A stretch of DNA of 64,000 nucleotides from Phoronis australis (GCA_002633005.1 NMRA01000537.1:60001-124000), one strand, 5' to 3'; positions 42,713-55,073 are shown, counted from the first letter of the stretch. Notes: generated by a model not told the origin, from the letters alone. Program-made: numbers and translations.

Positions 42713-45400
42713 CTAAAAATCAATGAAAAAATTTAAGCTGTTGTACATTGTTTTTCCATCAAAAATTAAGTTTCGAATACCTAACCGTTTTGAAACTGGT
42801 CTCAGCTTCGTCTTTGTGACCGAGATATGGAGTGTTCAGTTTCTAGGTACGGAAAGAATGTATAGTTTAGGCAGGGCCAACAAATTAGTCACAGCAGGTC
42901 TGAACATTATTGTCTGACAATCAATGAATAATCAGCTCTTCGCAAGCCCAAGGCACGAGCTTCTATACTGAGTGAGGAAAAATTGTTGAGGCCAGCGAGA
43001 CAAGTAATCTAAACCAAAAATTGTTTTTTGGTGGGAGGTGCACAATGAAATTGGAGGCAATTCAATAATGAGGCACCCTCTGAGTTTGCCTGGACCATGC
43101 AAGATCACCTTAATGTGGAGCAGATGCCAATTGGAGACTCTCGAGTAGTAATGTTGTCCCTGACCACATGGGACCAGACACTAGTGACCTCTAGAGGACG
43201 AAGAGCAAAAAGCATCACATCTTAATCACATACACTGTAAAAGACTCTTTTCACCAAGTCATTTGAAAATATTTCACTACGCCACCTGTTGTGAAGAAGA
43301 CGTACCTGACGGTACAGCCATGTAGCGATGAAAAGCATCACTGATCGCAAATGAACAGCCTACATTGCTTTCTAAAAGTCTCCCACAGTAAGCTTAGAGT
43401 TGACACTATGTATTTCGTGTTTGAAATGAACAGTTAAGTCATGGAGTAGTTAGAGATGGAATCCCAGCCAATTTCCAGGGTATACATGTATTAAAACATG
43501 TGTTGCACTGTGTTTGGAAAACTTTTTTTGTTTGGAAATCTTGAGATATGTTCGAAAACCTTCAGCCATGTTTTAATTCTTAATTAACTCATACATGCCA
43601 AGAATTGCACGATACTTGGTTTACCTCAAAATTCCAACTGCTGCCTGGTGGTTTGGTATTTGGCCCAATTATGTTGCACACCCAACAGAATTAACGAGAA
43701 ACAGAATACTGACAACATCATACAAACATTTTAGGTTGCAAAAATCACATTTCTTGACCCATTTTCAAAATTTAAGGACCTAATTTTGTGTGCTTTTCTC
43801 GAACTCAAAAGATTTTCAATACAAAATTTAAAGATACTACCCCAGTGTGTTTCTAATGGGCCTCATTATCTAGAAAACTATTACATCAGCAGCTTCCGGC
43901 AATGTAATTAACAGCATGGTGTCTTTGATCAGTTTCAGCAGATTTCGTGGTAGGTAAAAAAACGGTCCAGTAAACCAATCTCAACTGGCGAAAGTGTCAA
44001 TGTAGGATTCTTTTCATGTCCACGATGTTGGTTTACTTCTTGACCAAATTAGCAGTTAGAAAACGGAGAATGATTGCCGCTAACATATCATGTTTATGTA
44101 ATGTCCAATGTTCCGATGGTAAATCAGTCTACCATCAAGGAACCAGAAAACCCACAGAAGGGCCACAACTAATCACGGTCAAGTGAGCACAGCCGGACAC
44201 CAGTAACAGCTGCAATAAATGCACAAATTAATGAACAAAACTGTTCCTAAAGGGTGAACTCAATAGAGCTATGCAGGTCACCATTCAGTGACATCATTAC
44301 TTGGCGAAATTTATGTTATGTTGGTCTGACATGTTGCTTGTTCGCTCTCTACAGGTCGCACTTCTCGCTCGATTTTCACGAAATTTGCACACGACGTGTA
44401 GATTGGAAAGTCCTGGAAGCCTATTGTTTTTGGTCATAATCGGATTCAAAATAGCGGACGTGGCGGCCATTTTGTTTCCGATTTCACATTCAAATGCTCA
44501 GAGGCCGCATTTTTTGACATACAGAGCTGAAACTTGGTACGATTATTATAGAATACATGTGCTACAACTGTGCTGAAAAACGTTGACTTCCGGTTAAAAG
44601 ATGGCGGAAATATTGACGATGGCGCATGCGCACCTCAATATCTGGCCAAAAACGTTTTCTCCTGTAGAGGGCGCATTGGTGAACCAATCACTTTCAATCT
44701 GGTCACGTGTTTCTTGCAATTGATCAGCTTTTATAAAATTTTGTTTAACTGGAAGTCACTGGGGGGATTGGTTGCACTTATCACCAAACAGTACCTGACA
44801 CCTATAGTGGCAAATCTACGTTTTCAGTAAGGGGGATTTAGGATTCGAGCGAATTCGAGGCGCATAGCACCGAGTGGAAGGAAGGTCGGGAGGGGGGTTT
44901 GTTGTGGTTTTTATTAGCTGATTTCGTTTTTCTGGCAAAATTTGTTTCAATTTTTATTATCGATCCTGTCCCGAGGGGGGTTTGAATCCCTGAACCCCCC
45001 CCCCTCTGTAGATCCGCCTCTTATCTATTTCAGCAACAATAATTTGGAAACATGGTGTACATCATAATGTGAACATGTACTGCCCATTAGATGTCAATAA
45101 AATCACATCTTATACAACAGCTGATAAAGATATTCTTTCAAATATGACTGACAAAGTTTGTTTCACTTAAAAGCTCCAAAACTTCATATTAACATGATAA
45201 TACATCATTACTTCCAAGAAGTAGATCATAATGCACACTATCAGGTAATGTACACTAGATGTCACCACATCACTTAACATACAACTATGATTGACACATT
45301 CTTTTAACTTAATAAAAGCTCCAAAACTTAATTACATAACTTTTTGCCAGTGTCATGCCAATAAATCAATACTCCCAAGATGTAGATTACAATGTATACA
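42713..45400. other. HENMT1 upstream region
   Basis: It should contain the missing HENMT1 start exon and promoter. I found no certain exon; a promoter-like motif cluster is at 44587-44631. About 44270-44560 has the look of a decayed dispersed repeat, and 44940-45010 is a G/C-homopolymer-rich stretch. Confidence 0.4.
44587..44631 (-). promoter_or_regulatory. candidate TATA-less promoter (ETS, YY1 and NRF1-type sites)
   Basis: Within 45 bp lie CTTCCGG (ETS-type), AAGATGGCGG (YY1-type) and the palindrome GCGCATGCGC (NRF1-type). This combination marks start sites of housekeeping animal genes. It lies 1.9 kb upstream of the first HENMT1 exon found. Inference; the surrounding repeat-like sequence could also supply such motifs by chance. 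Confidence 0.35.
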
Positions 45401-45416
45401 ATCATATTATATCACA

Positions 45417-45745
45417 TTAGAACAATGACTGACAGATTATAGGCCTTGAACATTTCCACAGCTGTTCACTGGTGAATCTTATCATGAACGAAAACAGGTG
45501 GTTTACGACAATCCTCTTCTCCGGAAAACAACTTACAAGTACAGCCACAACTTTTGCACTGTTGGAGTTTGTGGATTCATCTAAGTTTAGAGAGAAAGGT
45601 GTCTCCCTTAGCTCTGTGACCTCTCCATGCAGAGTTTCTGCCACACCATATTTAGCTTATACGAGACAGTGGAGTTATCAGGTCGCATTCCCTAGACCGC
45701 AGGCTTGTCATTGGCGAGGGCCTTTACCAGATCCAGCAAGTTTGG
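45417..45745 (-). pseudogene. hAT transposase relic, catalytic region
   Basis: Frames on the minus strand read LLDLVKALANDKPAV then, after a stop and frame change, GVAETLHGEVTELR and FSLNLDESTNSNSAKVVAVL. The FSLxxDEST step is the first catalytic-Asp block of hAT transposases. In-frame stops and a shift show it is dead. It is probably the downstream part of the element whose 5' end is near 48619. Confidence 0.6.
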
Positions 45746-46259
45746 TGCAGCTGACATTGGCAGGGAATTCTCAGCAAATGATGGCAATTACCTGCAACAA
45801 AAGGTATTTTTTAAACTAAAACAATAAAGATAATAATGCAACATTCGCAGTGTGAGTGACAGAAGCTTATTGTTGATTTGCTGCAGACAGACCTACAAAA
45901 TTACTTGCAGCTCTTATAATAATGATGCAGAATTATAAGGAATTGGGAAAATCGATCCAGAGATTATCTGGAAAGCCTGAAATACAACGCATTTAATTCC
46001 AACAAAAAAATTAATTCCAAAGGAAATGGAAAAAGTCAAAACGAAAACCAGTGGCTCATACCCCAACTATTTAAATGGAAAAAAATGAAAGTCAAAAACA
46101 TAACTTGCATATAAAAACTTTCTACATGACAGCTTCTCTGCAAAATGGGAAAATTTCATTGTTTCATGTTAACTCCATGTAGAAGTTGTTTACTTTATAC
46201 GAGATACGAGAATGGTCTCTCCTGAGGTGTGCATGCGTGAATGAATGGATGTACTTATT

Positions 46260-46282
46260 TGTTTGTTTGTTTGTTTGTTTTT
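46260..46282 (+). repeat. TGTT microsatellite
   Basis: Five to six TTTG/TGTT steps. Confidence 0.8.
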
Positions 46283-46684
46283 TGTACTTGTTATTAAATG
46301 ATAATAAATAGCTGAATCAAAAAAACATAATTTAAATTATAGAATACATCAATCATAATCCTAAGTAGGACAAACTCTTCAGTTTCAAGCAATAATTACA
46401 GGTGTTAATTGTTCACAAGCCATGCTGGCATAGAACAAACCATGTGACAAATTTTACACAAGAAATAACTACCAGGACCTTGAAAATAGGCTGGCAGAAT
46501 TTGTAAACATGACTTTGACCAATCAGATCATTTAGAACCGGTCACGTGACCGCTTCTCTCTTGAACTGCAAAACTCGAGTCGGTCATAATAGCACTTTGT
46601 ATCCCATTTTGGCGGCAAGTGGAAAATCGAAGACTCACGCCTACCAGCCAACTTGACAAGTAGGGCCTGGATGTGCAAGTGGGA

Positions 46685-46795
46685 CAGGCCTTCATACAGC
46701 ATATGTCCTGGGCATCCATTTGGACGCCCTAGCACTAATCTGGACACACCCGCAAGGACCCCTAATGTATCATTTGGACGCCCTGTCAATCAGAA
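46685..46795. mobile_element. fragment of the 52875-53292 hAT MITE family
   Basis: Begins CAGGCCTTCATACAGCA and continues TGTCCTGGGC, TTTGGACGCCCTAG and TGTATCATTTGGACGCCC. These follow, in inverted order, the right-hand 110 bases of the element at 52875-53292. The other terminus was not found. Confidence 0.6.
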
Positions 46796-47749
46796 TTTCT
46801 CCTGTTTGAACACCCACATTGGACTCCAGTTAATGAAACAGAGAAGTTGGCTCCTTCAACTGGGAAAGAAATATACAGTGTGTATAAAATGTTGCAATGT
46901 TCAAACTATCTTCAAAGTATTTAGTAGATCTGTCAATCATTAGCACTGTTTGGTTGCCAAAGTGTCTCTGCTGTCAGTGGTCTTATATCTCACTGCAATT
47001 CAGTACTTTATACAGGGACACCAACCCTGATTAACTCCAAACTGTCTGGTGTTTCAGAGCTGTAGTTTCATGTTTTTCATCTTTTTTAAAAATATGAAAA
47101 GCAAAATAAATGTCATTCTTTTAACAATATGATGTGCCACAAGAATATCCCCATTTAAAATGTTTGAGTTTGCGCCCTTTTCATTCTTTTCTATGTGCGT
47201 CTTAATATAGAGCAGCAGTGACACCTGTTGCCGAAATATAAACAACACATCATCTGTGCATTTTTCTTGTTTTGGTAACTGCTGCTTTGATGACTCATTG
47301 TACAGAATATTAATCTAGTTAAGATGATATGTTTAAACTTTTTAACGGCATTTTGCACTCATCGTTCAATCAATCTGTAATATCTGTAATATCTGTTAGG
47401 TAAAGCTATTTGGCTGTTTTCATAAATTTAGACATAAAAGTCCTGATCCAAACAGTTTTTTTAGTAAAAGCTCACTACAAGAGAGCTGTTTTTATAAACT
47501 TAGATGTCAAAGGGTTGTTCAACACATTTTTTGTAAAAACCTCACTGTGTGTGGGGGGAGGGGGTTACTGGTGAATGGTGGCGGGGAGTGGGGGTAATTC
47601 ATCGTTGGACAACCTGTTTTCGAAATTCTGGATAAAGCCCTGAAGTGGGACCAAACAAAAGAAATTTATATACCACTCAAATCGCACGATTCCAATTGCT
47701 TTTACATTCCGAATCTAACGAATTACTTACCAGTTACGGTAGAATTTCC

Positions 47750-48619
47750 TTTCAGTAAGCATTTTTCTTTCTCGAGTTAAATCATTTTCAGGTGGTCCTC
47801 CAAGGCGATTTGGCCATGCACGCCCTAACTGATGTCCCTCTGGCAAAGTTTACACAGCACAAACCCTTGACTTTTGTTGTAACTTGCGAACATATTGGCC
47901 ATTTTTTTCATCCACTTCTTCCATAAAATATTCTGTCTACTCCCATTTTTGGCTGCAGAATCGCACTACTTGTCACCACGATTTACAACCACACACCAAC
48001 GCCATTGATGAAAACCACGCTAACCCAGGTGCCCCGGCAATGACGATTTACGTTCCTCCGAAACACAAAGAGCTGCAGTTACCACTTTTCGAGCTGAAAG
48101 TCATCTGCAACGCCGCGGTTAGAAACAAATTTNATTTCCTTTCAGTAAGCGTTTTTCTTTCTCGAGTTAAATCGTTTTCAGGTGGTCCTCCAAGGCGATT
48201 CGGCCTAACTGATGTCCCTCTGGCAAAGTTTACACAGCACAAACCCTTGACTTTTGTTGTAACTTGCGAACATATTGGCCATTTTTTTCATCCACTTCTT
48301 CCATAAAATATTCTGTCTACTCCCATTTTTGGCTGCAGAATCGCACTACTTGTCACCACGATTTACAACCACACACCAACGCCATTGATGAAAACCACGC
48401 TAACCCAGGTGCCCCGGCAATGACGATTTACGTTCCTCCAAAACACAAAGAGCTGCAGTTACCACTTTTCGAGCTGAAAGTCATCTGCAACGCCGCGGTT
48501 AGAAACAAATTTGTAGTAGACATTTCATGGATTTTTTTCGCGGAAATATAACAAAAATGCACGAGGGAACAAGTGAAAAAAGCGGAAATCCGCGTTTCCG
48601 CGAAAAATTTCAAGCTTCG
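47750..48619 (-). pseudogene. hAT element 5' end and BED-finger relic, internally duplicated
   Basis: From 48619 leftward the minus strand repeats the start of the 38282 element (AAATTTTTCGCGGAAACGCGG-like). A frame then gives WKKWMKKMANMFASYN and FVLCKLCQRDIS, followed after a stop by GVHGQIALEDHLKM: a C-x2-C ... H pattern of a BED-type zinc finger as found at the N-terminus of hAT transposases. Stops interrupt it. The stretch occurs twice (47751-48132 and 48135-48511), about 97% alike, and the copies differ by a 16-base gap. One N (48133) sits at the junction. Confidence 0.6.
47751..48511 (+). repeat. direct duplication of about 380 bp around an N
   Basis: Both copies open ATTTCCTTTCAGTAAGC and end ACGCCGCGGTTAGAAACAAA. 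The single undefined base at 48133 lies exactly at the joint, so this may be an assembly artefact (two haplotypes or a mis-joined gap) as well as a true tandem duplication. Confidence 0.85.
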
Positions 48620-48789
48620 AGCAAATCTGATAGTGACACGTTCAGTAAGAGCGAATAATGTCTTAGCACGCTATGTTGTAAACTGTAAAATAGCACAAAG
48701 AAAAATTAGGACGAGGAAGGATTATGAGCAGTTTTGATGAATTTTTGCTCGGGAAAAATGCCAAGATGCAGTAATGGTCGAATTATTCG

Positions 48790-48845
48790 ACCATTAACAT
48801 GCCCGAATATTGAGAACCAGTTTTCTCCACTAAATAACGGGATCG
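48790..48845 (+). mobile_element. half copy of the 110-bp palindromic MITE
   Basis: CCATTAACATGCCCGAATAT and the following GAGAACCAGTTTTCTCCACT match one arm and centre of 36152-36262; the second arm is missing. Confidence 0.6.
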
Positions 48846-50880
48846 TTATATCTGACTATTGTCAGATATCATATGGGACTAATATTCACACTGAGAGCCA
48901 AGAAATCACCAAGTCAAACCTAAACCATCAAACATGAAGCATACAGGTACCCACATAAAGTGCAAAAAACAATTACCAACTGGCTAAAAGCTCAATTATC
49001 TCTCATGTGAGAACAACTGGTAGCATTATGAATGATGCAGTCACCAACCATAGTTGCAGTAGCACGGACAGTGGCAGTGGCAGTGGCAGAAGAAGTGATA
49101 CACTTTATTCATGTTAAGACAAAATACAGTTAAATTAATACAAATTAAAGCTTATGGGGACTTTGTGAAGGACCAGAAGGGTCCGCTGACCACGGAGCCA
49201 CCAGAGAAAAAACACAATGTTACAGATAAATCAAATTTCAAAATAAGGCGATAATGCAATTTAAAGCTACATGTAAAATGATGCAGTTACCAACCACAGA
49301 CTGTACATGTACTGTGAGAACAACATGATACTCAGCACTTGCTTGGCTCTCTTGTTGCTTTTTAAACTTCTGCATGACTTGTTTAAGGTTATCTCAAACC
49401 TTATTTAATGGCATCCATTCTAACTCGTTATATCAAAAAACTATTAGTGTCAATTAGTAAAAGTATATAGTTTCTGAAAGAAAAAGGGTCAGAGAATATA
49501 AAAATGTGTTTTGTATTTATGTACATTATAAGTATTACGTGAACAGCTTTTTACTTAAGTCAAAATTTCGTTTTTAGAAAGGTACATTCATAGCAAAATA
49601 ACCCCTCGGTCGATTTTAATAAAACCTTTTTAAATGAAACCTCAGAAATGCTGTTAGGAATTTTCAATTACTCCTCTTGTTTGGTTTCTATGACAAATCA
49701 AATCGCAAAACGTAAAGAATTTTTATAAAAAAATAGAAGTCGTATTCGTCTTTGTTACATTACGATAAAATTAGGCCTTTTTATAAAAAATCCTTACAAG
49801 CGTTTTTGAGACTGATGAATACATATTAAATTTGGAAAGTTTCAGCAGATTCCACCAAGCCCTTTTCAAGAACTCGTGTTCCTAAGTTCAAATAAAGTTG
49901 ATTTGCCGAAGCCGAGAAAAAGCCGATTAAACTGGGACGAGTGAAAATCTCAGTCTTCAGTTAATTATTCGGTGAAAAATTGTTTTCGTTAAGTACAACC
50001 TATAAATGCCTTAACCATGTTAGTTATTTAAACATTCACTCGCAATGTCAACTGAATTTGCAGTGCGTAATTAACTTAATTATCATTAAAGCGTACCGTC
50101 CCCAGCCATGAGTAGGTCACAGTTCATTGTCATTAAGTCTGTATACATGTACATCACGTGCCTGGAGACTGATACAAAACCAAGTGAGAAATGGATAACA
50201 AAAATCGAGACGAAATAGCGAATTGTCAATTGACTTTAATATTGAATTGAGCAATTTGGGTGAGGATTTATCTCTTTTCACAACTTCCTGCGTTCATGAC
50301 CACATAGGCGTGAGGCGACTCGTAGCATTCGTTCTTAACGGTCATATGCATGTAGACGCACAACTCTCTCAGCATCAAAACTACGTTTTGTCTTTGTTTT
50401 CCCCGGCACTGTTCTATCATAAGTTCAGGTCGTTGACTCTATTACGGCGACTCGGTGAATGAAAGAGCGGAGGGCACATTAGGAAGCTGCTCTGTACCTG
50501 GCAGGAGATTCCATTTGAGTGTCCGCCCTGTAACCTTTGACCTCAGATAACTAGTAAAAACATATTCACGCCGTTGTGCGGTTCGAAGGTGGCTCTGCTC
50601 AATTTTTTCTTCTCGCTACACTGTATATATTTTGTATTTGAAGTTTCCCCGAGAATGACGATAAGGTATTTTGCTAGATACATGTGAAATATTGTAAAAA
50701 TGGACATTTTTTTTAATAAGGGAGAAGTGCCCTGAGAAACTATTATGCACTACCCGCATTCCTTGTCATCAATTTCAGTTCTGATAAGCATTAAAAGCCT
50801 TATTAACCACTGGCAATTATTTGGGAACTTACGGTAGCTTCACTTTGGTGCATTTGTTGTGGGACGTGCTTCTGGTAAAT
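48846..50880. other. intergenic, no gene seen
   Basis: AT-rich, short unsupported ORFs only, apart from the retroelement-like tail at 49050-49215. Confidence 0.5.
49050..49215 (-). repeat. possible non-LTR retrotransposon 3' tail
   Basis: On the minus strand GGTCAGCGGACCCTTCTGGT is followed by AT-rich sequence, AATAAAGTG and a GCCACT hexamer repeat. This layout fits the 3' end of a LINE or SINE, but no coding part is seen. Confidence 0.3.
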
Positions 50881-51345
50881 CATATGAGAGCCTTTGTTTG
50901 TCACTAGCTAACGGGCAATTGCTTATTAACTGAATGGGATCACCGGTTCAATTCCCGGATCAGGTAATCTCAGCTATTACTACAATAGGCAAACGAATGA
51001 TATACCAAGGAAGCACAGCCAACTACTACCCGCAGATCTCCAACGGCACGCATGGTATGTATGGTGATACAAATGTTCCAGGAGTCGAGGACCTGTATGA
51101 GAGACAATCTTGGTGTTCACTGACTTTCCTGGTGGCGCGCCTGTCTCGTAGGAAAGGGGAGGAATGTTGTCGATGTGCTTCCAGTGAATCATGTGAGAAC
51201 CTCTGTTAGACACTTGCTAATAGTCAATTGGCTGTTACCTAAATGGTTAGCACATTCGCCGGTTTTATCTAGGTCACTTGTTCGAATCCCAAGTCGGTGT
51301 GCTTTAATCTTGGCTAGCTGCTACCACACAGGCATACGTTTGGCT
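50880..51345 (+). repeat. two related tRNA-derived SINE-like units
   Basis: The lead sequence TCATATGAGAGCCTTTGTTT at 50879 returns as TCATGTGAGAACCTCTGTTA near 51189; each is followed by a tRNA-like head. The second head has an A-box-like TACCTAAATGGTTAGC (51236-51251) and B-box TGTTCGAATCCC (51279-51290); the first keeps only GGTTCAATTCCC (50945-50956). They cannot fold as real tRNAs. Confidence 0.5.
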
Positions 51346-51394
51346 CACCAACCCGTTCCAAGTTGAAGTGCACAGAGCGCCAAATCAGTTTGGG

Positions 51395-52106
51395 TAGGCA
51401 ATTACATCGCCCTGAATGCCTGTGGCATTCAGGGGCGATAGTACATCCCCATAAAAAGTTTCTCGTTTCAAAATACAACAAATAACATCAAATAAACAGG
51501 CATATATGCATATTAGCACTTACCATGAGTCTGAATACAATTTAGTTAACACAACTTGAACATATCAATGAAAATCTGTCGCGATTCGCTCAAGTTTCTC
51601 TCATCAGGAGCCATTTTTATGAAGTCATGTGAAATCATGCCTGTTGACAAACAAAAAGTCCAAGGGACACAGATTTTACCTGACATCTTCATATGCTATT
51701 TTGCAAGTGTCACACGCCAGGGCATGCCCTTCGCGCACTCTCGTGCTAGCCTTTGCCTAACTCACATGACTCAATTGAAATACTTTGTGGTTATCGTGTG
51801 CGCAGTGAAAAAGTTAACGGTGACCCAAAAAGTGGAGTTGGAATTCTTTGCCAAAGTTACCTTAATTGTCGTAGCTATACTTCATCGAAGATATGTATAG
51901 AAGAAGCAATGAACACTGAAGAAAGTAAGCACTTTTTAAGTGACAGTTTTAAGTATGGAATGTACTTTTGACATGGTGAAAACTCTCAATAGGTGACCGG
52001 ATTTGCATACCGCCCGTTTGAAAGACACGGGAAGAAATTCATACAGAAAGGGATGGGAAGTATTGTAGCTCCTAACCAGCCAACCGAGGGGTTACATGTT
52101 GCCTAC
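51395..52106. mobile_element. TAGGCAAT-ended TIR element, second copy
   Basis: Starts TAGGCAATTACATCGCCC and ends CATGTTGCCTA, 712 bp, aligned along its length with 5200-5317 plus 6224-6787. It lacks the nested foldback, so it is the empty-site version of that element. No TSD is visible. Confidence 0.82.
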
Positions 52107-52119
52107 CTCACCCTACGTT

Positions 52120-54269
52120 AGGGTGAGCAAACCAATATGGCGGAAATTCAGCAAGTGCGAAATTTTGCCATTTTTCATGATTTTCACAAGGTCATATCAG
52201 TTAGGGTACTAAAGGACATAAAATGAAAAGTATGCCAGCAAAATATTCCCCTTTCTAATATCCATTTACACAAATTGGGGCGATGATGAATATTTTTAAA
52301 AATTAAAGTAATGCAAGCACTTCGTAAATTTTTCGCTCACCACTAAATTTTTGTGACTTTAAGTGGGGGTCAGACTTTTTGCTGCTGGATGGCCGTTTCT
52401 GAACCGATTGCCATGATTTTGATATCAAATGATTTGTGAGAAATTTCTGCATTCAACCCTGAGTGTACACTTTTCATTTTTTTCATGAAAATATTAGAAA
52501 ATTTAATTTTTACACTTTACCACCTCCTAACTTTCCAACCTGAATTTTTTTTAAAAGTGTACACTCAATGTCATCATCATCTATCTTATCCTAACCCATT
52601 TCAATTAAACTTTAATCAGTTGATAAAGAATGGTCCATCCAGGAACACATCCAAAAAGGCAGGTGCAGTCAAATTTAAAGATCCATGTTGACCTCTTCAG
52701 ACTTCAAGCTTATCTGGAACGTGATTGGTCAAGTGTAACTTGAGCACCTAGTCAACAATTTCCATGAAATACAAGAAACAGAAGTTGGGGTAAATAGAAC
52801 ATAATTTTCTGAAAAAAATTAAATTAACGGTCAAAATTTAGGATTGGACTAAGTTTTTAACATTTTATGACAATCAGGCCTTTATCCAGGATTTCGAAAA
52901 TAGGGTGTCCAAAATGGGGTTCCCAATATTCCAGGGCGTCCATGATTCTGACGCGTAACCCCCCCACCCCCAGCAATCCCCCAAACACAGATTTTTTTCC
53001 CAAAAATTGCAGAGACCAAGGTTTTTACAATGTTATCAACCAAGTGTGAGCATAGCAACATTGTATACACTTTGTATATACATTGTATATTTCTTCCTGC
53101 TTTGAAAAAAGAGCCACCACTGTGAGTCTCTATAGGCTTCCTAGTAATCATTACAATGTGTGTGTCCAAACTTGAGAGGTTCCTATTGTTAGTGGGCATC
53201 CAAATGATACATTGGGTGTCCTTGCCAGGGCATCTATATAAGTGCTAGGGTGTCCATTTAAACGCCCAGGACGTACCTTGCATAAAGACCTGATGACAAT
53301 ATGTTCATTGTTAACACTTTCTAACCTCGTGGTGGCGCTGCAAATAGTTCAGTTTTATTTAAAATTAGATTTTCCTTTAAATCACAGCGAAGTCAAGGTG
53401 TCATTGCGTTAAATTTCTAAAAGAAGGTGATCCCTTTGGATGTTCCTAAACTACAGAAAGTTTCCATCAGGATATTTTTCATGCTGTATAAAATCGATAT
53501 GAAATTACATAAAATTTTAGGGTTCTGTTGAAATTTGTTAAACTAAAAATTTGTACTTCCATTATTTGTGATATAATACATAGTTTATGATTACATAAGC
53601 ATGGATAGGATACAGGAAAAAGAATATTTCAAATATAATAATCGGTGTTCTAATAAATGATGAAAATCTTTGAAATGTCTTATTTCCACGTTTTGGCACT
53701 TTTTGCACATGTATTTGCAAACAAAATTCATTTTTTTAGCAATTTCGTTGAAAAAGTATTAAAACCTAAATGAATTTTCTGCTAACCATTAGCAATTCCT
53801 GGTATGGTCTGATGTTTTCAAAGGCATCATTATTTCAGATTTCAAATTATTCTTCATCAAGTTTTGTTCTTGGTACAAAGGTACTCTGTCACAAGCCAAA
53901 AAAGTCGACACTGAATTTCGAAATTTGGATTATTCCCTCATTTGCTAAATAAAACATTTCATGATGTGGTTTTTATTTTATGTTGTTAACCTGTATGGAA
54001 AGTATTTGTCATCTTTTTTTAGAGCAGAAGTGGGCCAAAGTTTTTCAATTACAGATCTTTAAACATGCCAACAAATTTGCCTTGAAATTTTCAAGGGTTC
54101 GTTTGCTGAAAAAGGCTTATTTTTGGGGGTCTAAATTTTAAATAACTCCAGAACCGCCCAATGGATTTAAAAAATTAAAAAAGTAATGCAAATGGCAGGT
54201 CAAGATCTATCATTTGAAACCATGTTCATGTGTTTCAGATAAAATTTGCATTTTGGTTTGCTCGCCCTA
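52120..54269. mobile_element. 2.15-kb TIR element without transposase, AT-rich
   Basis: Left end TAGGGTGAGCAAACCAATAT and right end TTTTGGTTTGCTCGCCCTA are inverted repeats (about 20 bp, few mismatches). The nine flanking bases ACCCTACGT and CGACTACGT agree at 6 of 9. The inside is AT-rich with no recognisable protein and holds a nested hAT MITE. Boundaries are moderately sure; the superfamily is unknown. Confidence 0.6.
52875..53292. mobile_element. hAT-type MITE, 418 bp, perfect 8-bp TSD
   Basis: Ends CAGGCCTTTATCCAGG and its inverse TGCATAAAGACCTG; the TSD is ATGACAAT at 52867-52874 and 53293-53300. CAGG termini and an 8-bp duplication are hAT hallmarks. It is nested in the 52120-54269 element. 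Fragments of the family are at 46685-46795, about 20580 and about 56520. Confidence 0.87.
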
Positions 54270-54633
54270 CGACTACGTGTTGCCTCAGTTAGCCTGCTTG
54301 GGCTGCAACACAAGTGAAACAGGAGCTGTCTCAGCCTGACAACGCCAGGGAATTGGGCAAGTACATAGTGTTTTGGAGTTACTCATGATTCGACTCACAG
54401 GCCTACTTGCCAAGTTTGCCATCGCGTTTTCTTGTTCTTGTGCCAAAGACGTTAACTCTCTGATGGTCTCTGCATGCGTCTTAGCTTTCTCAACATCAAT
54501 AGGCGCTCATAAATGTTGTTTCAAACGTTGAAGAGTTGCCTTTGGGGTGACACCTACCGGTGGAAATTATCACGAATTCCTGGCTGTTTTGCCGCCGCAG
54601 CTGCGGAATGGTATACAGAAAGTTAGACAGATA

Positions 54634-54652
54634 GATAGATAGAAACCTGGTT
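54634..54652 (+). repeat. AGAT microsatellite
   Basis: Short run of GATA/AGAT steps. Confidence 0.75.
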
Positions 54653-55030
54653 GAAGGCACGACTGTACTTTTTGTTCGACAGCTTAATACATATTCGCTC
54701 GTAGTGTCTGTACAGTCTCCTATCTTCAGGACTACAGTTGTGAAACAAAACACGAAATAACTGGGAAAGAAATGTAGAATACCACCATTTTTCGCTATCA
54801 GAGAACTGACACGCGATTTCGGTTTACAAGATTTTGGAATCTCTACTGATCAGTCACGCAAAAAGGTGTGCTGAATGAGCAGCTCACTGGTGTGTACCGC
54901 ACACTGAGCCTGTTTCGTTAGGCTTGTTGGGGCTCCCTACGACCGTGTACACATTCGCACTCCTCGGATGCCCCGACCTGCTGTCACCTTGATTTCACTG
55001 TTTATTCGCTTCCACATTCATTTCGGCACC

Positions 55031-55073
55031 AGCTGCCTGATGAAGAGACGTGTGCTCTCGAATTATAGCAGCT
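55031..55073 (+). ncRNA. hammerhead-ribozyme-like relic
   Basis: AGCTGC and GCAGCT can form stem I around CTGATGA, a short stem II (AGAG/CTCT), the GAA core and an ATA triplet just before the 3' stem. This is the order of a minimal type I hammerhead, as known from Penelope-like elements. The base after GAA is T, not A, so the pair at the foot of stem III is broken and self-cleavage is doubtful. Confidence 0.35.
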
